Part shown: positions 1 to 11,901 of the stretch, one piece after another
Position numbering within the stretch: position 1 is the stretch's first letter
How the letters are laid out: every line of letters starts with the position of its first letter
Source: Pholiota molesta
Taxonomy: Eukaryota > Basidiomycota > Agaricomycetes > Agaricales > Strophariaceae
Assembly: GCA_014925825.1 (NCBI GenBank)
Contig: JACGCK010000016.1
Coordinates: 496,001-560,000 of the forward strand
Direction of reading: 5' to 3'
DNA length: 64,000 bases
Translations under genes and position numbers: made by a program
Notes under the pieces: model-generated
Database searches by the model: none
The model's input: only the letters and a program-made list of their open reading frames with translations
Told to the model about the DNA's origin: nothing

Positions 1-3000
1 TCAGTTGGCAGGATATTCCCGAGACGCAATAGATCGGCTGAAAAAAGACGCATCGGGCAAACTCCAAGAACTGGTACCATTGGCTGAACCCATGGGGTCC
101 ACAGTTCCTGTTTATGATGCAGCGACACATGTCCAACTTGGATCCTTCGCGATAGATCGGGGGAACGGTGTGTCATCTCGTCAACTATTCAATTTTGCCG
201 CCCCGACAACTCTTGATAACGCCACGCGAGTTGTTAGAGCCTGTCAAGTCACCAAACCCATCTTGCTCGAGGGTAGTCCTGGTGTTGGGAAAACAAGTTT
301 GATCACTGCTCTGGCTAACCTTTCTGGCCATGCGTTGTGCCGCATCAACCTGTCTGATCAAACCGACTTGATTGATTTATTCGGTTCAGACTTACCGGTG
401 GAAGGTGGAACTGCAGGAGAGTTCGCCTGGAAAGACGCCGAATTTCTCAGAGCACTCCAAGAAGGACATTGGGTCCTTCTTGATGAAATGAATTTGGCGC
501 CCCAAGCAGTCCTTGAAGGTCTGAATGCGATTTTGGATCACCGCGGCACAGTTTATATCCCTGAACTCAATCGTACCTTTAAGCGCCATCCATCATTCCG
601 GATTTTTGCGGCTCAAAATCCACTACACCAAGGGGTGGTCGTAAAGGTCTTCCAAAGTCATTTGTCAATCGATTTACCAAGGTTTACATCGAGGAGCTCA
701 CTCCAGATGATCTGCATACAGTCTGCTCGCATATATTTCCCGACATAGATGAAAACGTGCTTCGTGCAATGATTTCTTTCAATATCCAATTAAACCATCG
801 CGTTAGCGTTCAACGTGCTTTTGCTCAAGATGGCTCTCCTTGGGAATTCAATCTACGAGACGTCATTCGTTGGGGAACGTTATGTGTATCGCCCACATCA
901 AATCGAGACCCGCGATCCTATCTCCGAAGCGTATATCTCCAGCGATTCAGAAATCTACAAGATCGTAGATTAGCAAGCGCCTTGTTTGACAAGGTGTTCT
1001 GCACATCGACTAAAGATTTAGAAAGTCCTCCTCCATGGACGATTTCTTCAGCTGTACTTCAATTCGGAAGCTTTACCATTCCAAGAAGAAATCTAGCCCC
1101 TCTGACTCGCCCTGGCCGCGTATTAAAAATGCAACTGTCAGCCTTGGAATCACTCGGACATTGTATCTCTCAATCATGGCTTGCGATCTTGACAGGCCCA
1201 AAAAACAGCGGCAAAACCGAAATCGTACGAACATTGGCGACTTTCATCGGCACTCCTCTATGGGAAGTATCTGTGAACAGTGCTACTGATACCATGGACA
1301 TCCTAGGAAGCTTTGAACAGGTTGATACAAGGAAACATATGCTCGCCATACTGGATGAGATCACCGCTTTATTGAATATCGAGCTTCGTTCGATTGTGGG
1401 ATCCAAGATTTTCACTGCATTCTGGATCAGAGCCCATTCAATGCGGACCGCCTGCGAAAAGGCCTCAACTCATAATCTCTTGGATCTCGCTCAACAAATG
1501 TCGACCTTTTTATCCGAATTGGCCGCATCTGAGGCTAAATCGAACTCGCATTATCAGGACCTTCAATCATCCTTGACAAGATTGGCGATTTCATCTTCTA
1601 CTGCAGGCCAATTCGAGTGGGTCGATGGGCCTCTCGTGAAAGCTATGAGGTCTGGACAATGGTTGCTGCTTGACGGTGCAAACCTTTGTGGTCCTTCCGT
1701 TCTCGATCGTCTAAATTCCTTGTGTGAATCCAACGGTTCCTTGACTCTCAGCGAACGAGGATTTGTGGATGGCAGCGTTCAAGTGATCATGCCTCATCCA
1801 AACTTCAGATTGTTCATGTCAGTGGATCCCCACCACGGAGAACTGTCGCGAGCAATGCGTAATCGAGGCATCGAAATTGCCGTTTCGCCTACTCCTCTAG
1901 CAGATGATGTCCAAATCCTTCAGGATCATTACCGCCTGCCGAGTTCATTAGCGCCATCATCTCGTGGTCCTAGTGTGCAATTTATTTCCTTCGATGCTGC
2001 GAGACGTGGCCTCCTTGAGCATCAATATTCACAATCACACAATCATTATTCAACTGGCCGATATCTGGATCAGGATTCGGCCCTCACGACCCTCGTCGAT
2101 CAAGCACCAGGACTTCTGCATTCATCAACGCCAATCGCTAACAAGTTGCCTTGGATTTCTGTTCTTTATCGAACTCTCGTACCTGCGTATGTGCCATATT
2201 TTGTTCGCTATATTGCTTCCCAGCCTTCTCAGGACGTTGGATTGCTGCCCAAGTTTGTCATGGAGTTTCCCCCAGAATTTGTGAACACTGCGCTTGAAAC
2301 ACCCAGAAAGGAATATGCTCTGCAGAAAAGGTCGTCATTCGGATCGATTTCGCATCAGGTCGGCACCTACTTTCAAATACATTCCTCAAGATTATTAACT
2401 TGTCATCTTTCTTCATTTTAGCCGATGTATTTTTACTGGAACGATGGTCCAACATTGCAGGATGGTTTCGAGACTGATACATCTCTTTCTCATTTAACGG
2501 TGCTTGAATCATTAAATCTCAGCTCAGCTCTCTTCATATGCGAACATGACGGTTCCTTTGAACTATCGGAAGAGAAACACCCCTTAACAGAGAAAGATCA
2601 ACACGTTCGTCAGGCTGTTATCGACTTATATGGAGAAGCAATTAGGGTCTCTTTGAGCGTGCTGTCATCATCATCCACCATCTCTGCCTCCAATCTAGTG
2701 AGTCTTATGACACGTTGTACCTGTCTGTAGCCTGTTGACCAGCTTCCAAGGTTTCTCTCAAACTGGCATCCACACTCCTCCAATGTTGTGTTTTTCTCAA
2801 AAAAGCGATTGCTTCGTCCTCCCCGGACTTCTCCGTTCTGCAGGCAATTTGTAGCTGGCTTCTCAAGACTCTTGAAAATTGTCCCTCTGTGTTTATGCAA
2901 TTGCTACAGCTTATCAAGTCTCTACATAATGCGATATCCCTTTCCACTGGCCTTGGATTATTCGCTATATGGTCAACGTTGTATGTTGATGAATTACCAA

Positions 3001-6000
3001 TCGGTCTTCGCGAGACAATGAAGCGGACAGATTTACAATCCTTATCTCTTCCCGATTCACCTAATACATCTGGTATGTATCTGATATTTTTGCATTACTA
3101 TGTGTGACTAGTATTGATTCTTTTACTAGCCATACGCCTCCAAACACTCAATGTACTGAGCATGGAATCGTTGCCATCGCGACTCCAACGTCGAAAAGAT
3201 ATATCGCTATCGGATGTTAGAGAAAGCCTCGATAAGGTTCGGATCCGCTTATCTTTTTCTTGCTTCATACTGACCTCCTATTAGTGTTTGACAAGCAACG
3301 CTTTGCAAAGGCGTTCCACTGAAGGATCGCTTTTGGTCGACCCTCGTTTCATAATTCTGGAACTTGACTTCCTTGCTACCTGTTTAACGCGTCGTGATTT
3401 AAAGGTGAACCATTATTCCAACTCGGTCCCCCACCTTTGAAGTTTAATTCGCTTTGTAGCTCTCGAACGCCATCATGCGAGAAATCATTTCATTAACTTG
3501 CCACTCAAAAGATGCATCTCTCCTTCGAATTATTCCGTATCAACATCTGCTATGGTCTCTTGAAGTTGAGATAGGTATGTTCTAATTCATCTCAAGAAAA
3601 TAAAAATAAAAACCTCATGTATACCCCAATGCAAGACTTTTTTTCAATTTTAGCAAGAGCACATAAGTGTTGGTTGGAGGACCTCTGGAATACGCAACCT
3701 GGCACATCGGTGAGTAAACAAACACGCATCAAATTTCAACATCTCAAATTTTTTTTTTGCAGAAAATATCGGGACCGGCTATTTTGTTCCATCCAATTTC
3801 CCTTCACAACGCAATAGTAACATGGTTAGTACCGGCATTGCAATAATTTATGGCTAGGATGACTTATAATTTATAGTGACATGAACCGAGTTAACTTGGT
3901 GACCTTGGCTCAGCACGAAAGTGTTCTCCGCCAGCAAGCGCAACTGGCAATTGTACAATCGCAACAGACCACAAATCGCATGATGCAACTAACGACCATG
4001 CTTTATCAGAGCCTGGCTATTGTGAGTGTTTTGTCAGCATTCGACTTTAAGTCTCAAGTACTGAATAACCAATCAAGATTACTTCTTCCTTTTCATCTTC
4101 ATTCGACCCACCTGTCTATATGGCAATTCAGGATACAGTCAATGGGATCGCGCAGTTCCCTCAATCCTTCGAAACTCTGATCTCGCTTCTGATGTGCTCT
4201 ACCAACAGCGCCTTTCTTTCTGCTATAATCAAGGAGATTCTCCCGCTTCAGGCTATCATGGCGGGTCGAACGCCGTTGCAGGCGATGGGCTTGGCCTGGG
4301 CTGGGATCAGTCGGCTGCTTTCAAACCTCGTCATTCCGGATACTCCTGTGGACCCTGCTGTTGTTCATAGCAGTGGCTATGATCGCATGAAACGTGAAGA
4401 AAGTGACCTGAACATTCAGGTTGCACTCCACCAACAACTCGAAGCGTTGCTTACAGGGAATGAAGATAACGATTTCATTCGATATCTCACGCCACGGCTC
4501 CTCCATATTCGTTCGGATCTCGCTACATCGCCCATTGTGCCGAACCGTAGTGATGTTGCAAGATTGCATCTGTTCTGGTCCGAAGTCCTCCAATTCCAAG
4601 CAAGCGTTTTGTCACCCTCTAAAATCGATGGCCTAATCAACGCAATAGTTCGTGGCGACGAGGACGCCGATTTGCGAGAGCAAGTGACTCAAAAATCTTT
4701 AGAGGGTTTTTGCCAGCGCTTGGACACCGTATACTATGAGTTCGTCGATATAAGCAGCTTGTTGAACCTCGCCGTGCTCTACATGCGGTTTGGGCTTCGC
4801 ATCCTGTCGGAATCTACTACGATGTCTCGCACCAAGAGCCCTTCGGCGGACATGGTCATGACACTCCTTTCCTTTCCTTCGGTTAACAGTGCAGATCGTC
4901 TAATTGTCGATTTCCAAAAGGTTGCACCTTCGGGAACTACAGCATTTCGTCACGTTTTGTTGACATTAGGGGCCTTATCCCTCGAAAAGGCTATCGGTCT
5001 TCAGAACGACTACCGCAAACAGTCGATTCACATGGCTTATGAACAAGCAATGGGACTCTGGCTTATCGATCAGGCGAAGGAAAAACAGCATCAGGAAGAA
5101 GAAAGCACGCTGTATCGGAAAGTGGATTATAACGTGGCGACTGATGCCGAAATCGAAGAAGAAGAGTTTTTGGCTATGTTCCCGACTTTTGAAGATGCTC
5201 TCGAAAATCTCGCAAACGAAGCAACCTCAATCCATTCTCAACGCACCCGTCCTTCGCTTTTGGTGCAATCAGAAGACATGTCCACTCTTCTTCGTATCCA
5301 CTACGACCTGACTGGTTTCCCTCTTGATTTGACAACGCGGAGCGCTAGTGACATATTCGCAGAAATGAGAAGCAAGGTCATCAAAGACCTACTGACGGAA
5401 TCTCCAGATAGTCTGCCCGAAACCTTGGATGAAGTTGGCATTCCCTTCCAATTCAACCTCCTTCAGGACAACATACTTGCCCTCGATATAAAACAAAGTC
5501 CTACTACGCCTTCTTATAACTTTTATTCCGATCCAAACTATAGTGAACTCAAGAAAGCTGCCGTGATTGTCGACGCGCTGAGACGTCGGCTTCACGCTAT
5601 ATCCCAAGAATGGCCCGATCAAATGGTTGTGCAACATCTGATCGAAAGATGCGACACCATTCTCAATATAGGCTCCAAGATTCCGATTGCGAAAGCCATA
5701 GCTATGTTGGAACAGTTATTGATCCAGAGTGAAGATTGGCAAATGTATTCAAATCGAGAGAACTCTATCAAGGTACATCAAGAGGAGATAGTTCGTCTCA
5801 TGGTGGATTGGAGGCGTCTAGAACTCGCTTGCTGGCAAAGTCTACTAGATTCACAAGCGAAGACATTTACCGGAGAGTTATCCGAATGGTGGTTCCGTCT
5901 GTATGACGCAATTATTCGAGGATCACTGAGTGCAGTCGAAGAGGCTGCTAGCGGCGGTTCCCAAAATCTTGATCAATACCTGGCAAACCTTATTCCTCTG

Positions 6001-9000
6001 CTTGACGACTTTGTTGCATCGAGCCCGCTTGGTCAATTCGAATCCAGAATGCAGCTGATTCAAAGTTTCGAACGATATCTCGAGTTCATTGCTCCTTCCA
6101 GGCCCACATCTCATGCATCCGCTCTACAGCGTGTCGCTCGTGTATTGAATGCCTCGCATCGTTATTACGACCTCTTTACAGATCCTTTGCGAAAGCGTCT
6201 TACTGATGAAAAGTCTCTGCTCGAAAAGGAGATCAAAAACTTTATCAAGCTTGCAAGTTGGAAAGATATCAATGTACAAGCCCTCAAGCAAAGTGCACAG
6301 CGAACACATCGACAGCTTTACAAAATTATGCGCAAATTCCGGGATGTGCTGAGGCAACCTATCTCTGGCCAACTGCAACCTTCCCTAGCTGGCGATGCAG
6401 AAAATCGACCGCTGTCATTCGACAAGGTTTCTGATGCAACCATGGACCTTTCCTTCCCTCTCATTCCTGTTGTCTCGTCCACAGAAAGGCTTGACATTCC
6501 ACAACATCTCGTCAATCTTGAAAAGACGTTCGATAAGTACATGTCGTTAATTAAGAAACGTGTCCAGCCTTTCATCTCTTCATACTCTGCTCATTCTGTT
6601 GATGAGGCCGCTGTCGAAATCATTACAACTTCTAAGGCTCTGGCCTCTCTTGCCATACCGTCCGGCGAATCGACCGAAAGGCGAGAAAAATATCGGAAGT
6701 CATTACTTGTACGCAAAAGAAAGGCTTGGGCGGACTTGCTCAAGGAACTGAAACACGCAGGTCTGGCTAGCAGCTTAAAACCTGAAATCCTTCGTCAAAA
6801 TACGAATCAACAGTGGCTCCGAGAACAATTACCTTTGCCTGGAGGTCCGGTCTACGATATTGAGGTCAAGAAAGGTGATACATATTTTGTCAAGCTTTGT
6901 GGATGTATGCCATCCTTGCGTTCATCGCTTCCTGCCCATCACTCTGACCTTACAACGCGGGAACTACAACGCGGGCATATGTTCCTTGAGTCAGGATTTG
7001 CTATGGCAGTTGATCTTCGTTCTCGGTCAGTCTATTAGCATCAATTTGTAGCCTTCTTAACTGACACGTTTATGTAGGTTCATCTCAGCTTTGATCGAAT
7101 ATCAACATATGGAAGCCACTCTGACGCGTTTGCGAGTTTTGCAATCCTCTGAAGAGGTTGTCAGACCTGGCTCGAATGTGCTGGCTCATGTCGATTCGAT
7201 CAAAGAGCTTCTTTGCAAGATGTCTCATGCCTTCTCGGAATTAGAACACGATGCGAATATCCTCAAGCACCTTGATCCAGATTCATCTGTCGCATCTGTC
7301 TTCTTCGATGAAATTTCGTCTTTGATCAGGATGGTCAATACGTTAGTTACTCAGCTCAATCCTCTGTCGGAGGATTTACACGCATCGGGCCTTTCATATC
7401 TAACTCAAGGTAAATAGTATCATTCAAGACTTCTTAGCTTTTCTGATGTATATTTTTGATAGGTGAAAATGATTTGCTCGTCCAGGCGGGGAAATCTCTT
7501 CCTCAGATAATCGCCACACTATCTGAATGGAATACAAGTCACTCAAGTCTGAATCACTTACTCTTGCCCTTCAAACTTGGCTTGAGAAGCAAAAGATTAT
7601 TCCCCTTGTGCCATTTAATGATCAATCAACACCCCATAGTTCGACAATCGACCACCTTCTGAATTCTTTACTATTTAGTGTTCAATGCTTGGTTGCACGA
7701 TGCCCCGAGGCTCTCAACGCCGAAGAAACTGAAGATTCCGAAAAATACATAATGAAAGGATACCAGTTCGTTCGCGATTTTACACACTACTTGAACCTGA
7801 AAAACATCAACGCACAACTTCGCCAATCATTATTCGGTCTCTCGCACGTTGACTTCCGGGAAGGGATTCAAAAGATGTTGCCTTTCTTGGACCTTTTCCT
7901 CGCTTTGGCAAGGGATCAGCTCGCTATGCACAATAACTGGATGAAATCTATATTCAAATTGGATTACGTTCTATGCTCGCTGTTGCAAAATCTAACTCAA
8001 CAAGGATTTTGTCAACCTCAAGACAGCGGAGAGCCTGAAGCTGGTGAAGATGCATCCGACGAGACAGGGGAGTAGGAATCGGCGAGGGGTCAGGGAGGGA
8101 TAACATTAGCAAGGATATCGAGGACGAAAGTCAAGTCGAAGGGCTTAGAGGCGAAGAGGCGGAAAATCAAGAACCTGAGGGCAAACACGAAGGTGGGGAT
8201 GCTATCGAGATGAATGACGATTTTGGTGGCGCATTGGAGGATGTGGATGAACCAACCTCAGATGACGAAAACAAATCCGAGGGTGATGATGAACCCGAAT
8301 TCGACGAAACTCTTGGAGAACTTGACGACTTAGATCCCTCTGCGGTTGATGAGAAGATGTGGGGCGATGAGAAAGGGCCTGAGGACCAAGGCAAGGCTGA
8401 AGAAAAGACTGGCCAGGATCATTCCAAAGAACAGGATGGCACGTCTGAAGTCACTGCAAAGGAGAGCAAGGAGCAGAAGCAAACCAAAGATCTAGTCAAA
8501 GACGATAACAAGGAAGCAAATAACCAAGATGTCGATACTGAAGACCACGAAGAGCCGCAGATGGATGATGGTGAGAATAACGACGCAAATGACCCCAACG
8601 TCAATGGCACGAAAATGGACGACTTTGTGAAAGACGCAGAAACACTAAATTTGCCTGATGAGATGGATTTGGGAAGTGACGACGAGATGGAAAATGAGGG
8701 CGAGAAGGAAGATATGGCCGACTCTGATGATGGTATGGGGGATGGTGATGAAGCTCCTATGGAAGACGAGAACGTTGAAGACTTCAAGATGAATGAGCCC
8801 AATCTCGATGCTTCCACGTCTGACGCTGTCGAAGAAAACCTACCCAACGAAGCAGAACAAAATCCAGCGGAATCCAACGAAGAAAATACTCGAGGCGACG
8901 AAAAGGACGAACACGAGGTGCCTCCCGAGGAAATCATTGCTCAACCTGACCTATCAAAGGAAAGCGGTATGACAGATCCGAACGAAATCGCTATTCCAGA

Positions 9001-10703
9001 AGCAGGAGAAAGTGCCTCAACGGGAGAAACTGGAACATCACAAGGTGGCGCAAGGGAAGCAGCTGCAACCGAGGAAAAAACAGCGGACGCTGATGGGTAT
9101 GTTCTTTCTTTCTATGTTTTGATATACATCCTCAATATTATTTAGACCAATGGAGGTCACTGAATCATCCCAGTTGGAACCTTCAGAGAGCATTGGCAAA
9201 GGCTCTGCATCGTCTGGAATTCAACAAGGGCGCGCACCTTCGCAAACCGACATCCGGCCAGTACCAAACCCTCTGCGCAGTCTAGGCGATGCCCTCAAGG
9301 AGATTCGGCAGCGCTTTGATGAAATTTTGAACGCGGCCGACGATGCTCCCATAGAGCAACCTCGGGAACAATTAGGCGAGTCGAACACACAATCTCAGGT
9401 CGAATATCTACAACCTCAAGATGCCGATCATAACATGCAAGCCTTGGGCCCAGCTGGCGAAGAGCAAGTGGCAAAACTGGATCAACTCACTATTCTCGAC
9501 AACGAAATGGCCGGTGATGATGCTCCCATGCCCATGGATGTAGACATGCCTCTCGCTCCAGAAACGCACGAAGAGCATCCTCGTCAATTTGATGAACAGC
9601 GAGAAGGCACATCCGGAGTGGAGCATCGCGCAGACGTAGAAGGAGCCATCCTCCAATCTGGTCTCGGTCAAACGGAGAGCTCTGGAGAGGCACTTGATGA
9701 TTCAGAATTTATCAGAAAAGACGATATGATGGAGGAAGAAGACCAGAATGTCGAGCTACAGCTGATGGAATGGCGAGCATCAGACTATCCCGAAGCTGGA
9801 GCCGAACGCGTATGGCGCCTTTACGAGTCACTAACTCATGATTTGGCCTATACCTTATGCGAGCAGCTTCGTCTCATCTTGGAACCAACCATGGCAACGC
9901 GACTGAAAGGCGACTATCGGACAGGCAAACGACTTAACATGAAGAAAGTCATTTCCTACATTGCCAGCGACTATACCAAGGACAAGATCTGGCTGCGCCG
10001 CACTAAACCAAGTCAGCGAGAATACCAAGTACTCATCTCTATTGATGATTCTCGTTCCATGGCCGAATCGCACTCTGTTCATCTGGCTTATCAAACATTA
10101 GCTTTGATCTCCAAAGCTTTGAGTCGCCTTGAAGCTGGAGATGTTGCTATTGCCAAGTTTGGAGAGACGGTCGACCTGCTTCATGGTTTCGATGGGGGTC
10201 CATTCAGCGATCAGGCCGGCACAAAAGTCATTAATGCGTTCAGATTCTCACAAAAAGCCACCAATGTCCTTTCTTTGTTGGAGACCAGTTTGAAAGTGCT
10301 CGAACAAGCAAGAGAGCGCAAGGCAATGAGCTCAGCGTCCGCTGCTGATCTCTGGCAGCTCCAAATCATCATCTCGGATGGAATGTGTCAAGATCATGAG
10401 AAGTTGAGGACAGTGCTGAGAAAAGCCGAAGAGCAACGAGTTATGATCGTTTTCATAATTTTGGACACTCTCCAAGCAGCGTCAACTGAACCTGGAGCTG
10501 TTGGCGGACCAAACCAAGGATCCATTCTCAGCATGGACAAAGCAGAATTCAAAACGGTCGATGGCAAAATGGAGCTTCAATTGCAAAAATATCTGGATTC
10601 GTTCCCTTTCGAGTACTATGTTATCTTGCGGCAAGTGGAGGCGTTACCAGAGGTGCTGGCGGGTACTTTGAAGCAATTTTTCGAGCGGATTTCGGAGGAG
10701 TAG
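1..10703 (+). CDS. MDN1: Midasin (MDN1/REA1) AAA+ ATPase, 5'-truncated by window edge
   Basis: Giant dynein-like AAA+ ATPase that removes assembly factors (Ytm1, Rsa4) from pre-60S ribosomes in the nucleolus and nucleoplasm. The window opens inside the AAA ring. One module has Walker A GSPGVGKT near 270 and Walker B LLDEMNLA near 477. The next has GPKNSGKT near 1197 and the degenerate LLLDGANLC near 1665. By family pattern these are AAA5 and AAA6. The long alpha-helical linker follows (about 2.4-8 kb, several short introns). After it comes an Asp/Glu-rich stretch (about 8.1-9.8 kb) and a C-terminal MIDAS/VWA domain with DDSRSMAES (the DxSxS metal site) near 10045. The stop is TAG at 10701-10703. 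Two single-base frame breaks, at G-runs 632-635 and 8067-8070, interrupt conserved text and look like assembly errors; a third is possible at T-run 2791-2795. The identity is near certain; the exon map is approximate. Confidence 0.96.
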
Positions 10704-11027
10704 TGTGCTGACTTTTACTACATCAATCATTCGCATTTATCTTGTTTCTTTTGTTTCTTTCTGTACATATGCATCTGTGATCTAGTCAATGCTTTGTCAT
10801 CTTGCATCTTATATACCAAAATGTTCTGTAAAATAAACAAGCCACTTCATCATTTGCCTTGTTGGAAGAATGTCAGTCAAAACACATTATACCAATGAGA
10901 TGTGTGGCAAAGAAGTTTCAAACAACTAATTTCAGATTCGGACTTCGGTAGAATCCTTTTTAGACATTTATGAAGGTCTTGTTCTGCAGCACACTGGGAG
11001 GTTAACTTCGGTTTTTAAGGTCACTAG
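10704..11027. other. Convergent 3' intergenic region
   Basis: About 320 nt between the stop codons of MDN1 (plus) and the mitochondrial membrane protein gene (minus). It is AT-rich, with an AATAAA-like AAAATAAACA near 10830 that could serve MDN1 polyadenylation. I see no gene in it. Confidence 0.5.
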
Positions 11028-11656
11028 TCAAAGTGTACGCACGTATACCCCAGACATTGTCCGCAAATCCAAGAACTCTGATAGCGTGTTAGTGAGACAA
11101 TAAGTGAATTATTGTGACAGTAACACGTACCGACATGAAGTCCATCATATAGCTTCTTGACCTCCGTTCTCACCCTGGAAATATCCTCCTTCGATGCAGA
11201 TGCGTCAGACAATGCCTTCAGGTCTTTCTCCACGGCTTCTATGCGTCTAACATGTGCTGAAACCTGACAAGGGATATGTTAAATATTGCATTTTAAATCA
11301 TTTGATCAAATTATGACCTTCTCTGTACTGAGCTTTAGCTCATCGACGCTAGCCTGTAACGCTGCTGAAGCCTTTTGATATTCTTCTAGTAGATGGTATG
11401 TCGCGAAAGAGGAAGCAAGAGAGAACCCAAACAGAAATCCGACAATTCTGATAAGACAATGAATACCCGCCATTACAATGCGAAGGAAGAGAACATACCC
11501 TCCCCGGAATCCGCCTATTGGCTTCTTCTGTACCGCAACTGTGCCAAGATTCGACGTGGCTTCATTGCGCAGGATGCTGGAGGTGCTCAGGTTGCGGCAC
11601 TGAACAGCACGAAGGGAGTGCCTGGAAATTGCACTCAAACGCGTAACTGAGGTCAT
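11028..11656 (-). CDS. Small mitochondrial membrane protein with coiled coil, unknown function
   Basis: Not recognised as a named family. The product starts MTSVTRLSAISRHSLR and continues with CRNLSTSSILRNE, an Arg/Ser-rich presequence typical of mitochondrial import. An intron (about 11451-11500) follows FRGG. Next is a hydrophobic segment, IVGFLFGFSLASSFATYHLL, probably one membrane span. After it comes a predicted helical, coiled-coil-prone tail with LEEYQKASAALQASVDELK, then VRRIEAVEKDLKALSDA and VRTEVKKLYDGLH. Two further short introns are inferred. The last exon reads EFLDLRTMSG and stops at 11028-11030. Its ATG is 245 nt from the POP1 ATG on the opposite strand, so the two genes probably share a promoter. 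An inner-membrane scaffold or assembly role is only a guess from layout. Confidence 0.7.
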
Positions 11657-11901
11657 CGTGGCCGGGAGAAGGCGAATTGTTATACCTCCTGAACTGTTCT
11701 GAATCTGACGGCATAACGACCACGTGATCGATCAGGATATTCTGAACTCGTCGACGTTAAGAGTTTACCGCTCAATGCTCATTAACGTGCATTGACTCTC
11801 ATTAACCTATCACCATTTTCCTACATACTTCCTCAATCTGAAGATATCTTTGGGATACCCTCCACACGAAGATCTATTGAAATTTACCAAATAAAGGACC
11901 A
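11657..11901. promoter_or_regulatory. Divergent promoter, small mitochondrial gene / POP1
   Basis: The 245 nt between two opposed start codons must hold both promoters. It contains a palindromic CACGTG at 11721-11726, the core site of bHLH factors such as Cbf1. No clear TATA box is seen for either gene. Confidence 0.5.

Noticed and set aside
632..8070. Programmed frameshifting in midasin
   Set aside because: No slippery heptamer with a downstream structure is needed, and the same one-base loss is seen in a dozen unrelated genes.
8419..8937. Long minus-strand Ser-rich open frame
   Set aside because: It is the antisense shadow of the Asp/Glu-rich part of midasin, where GAx codons read as Ser on the other strand.
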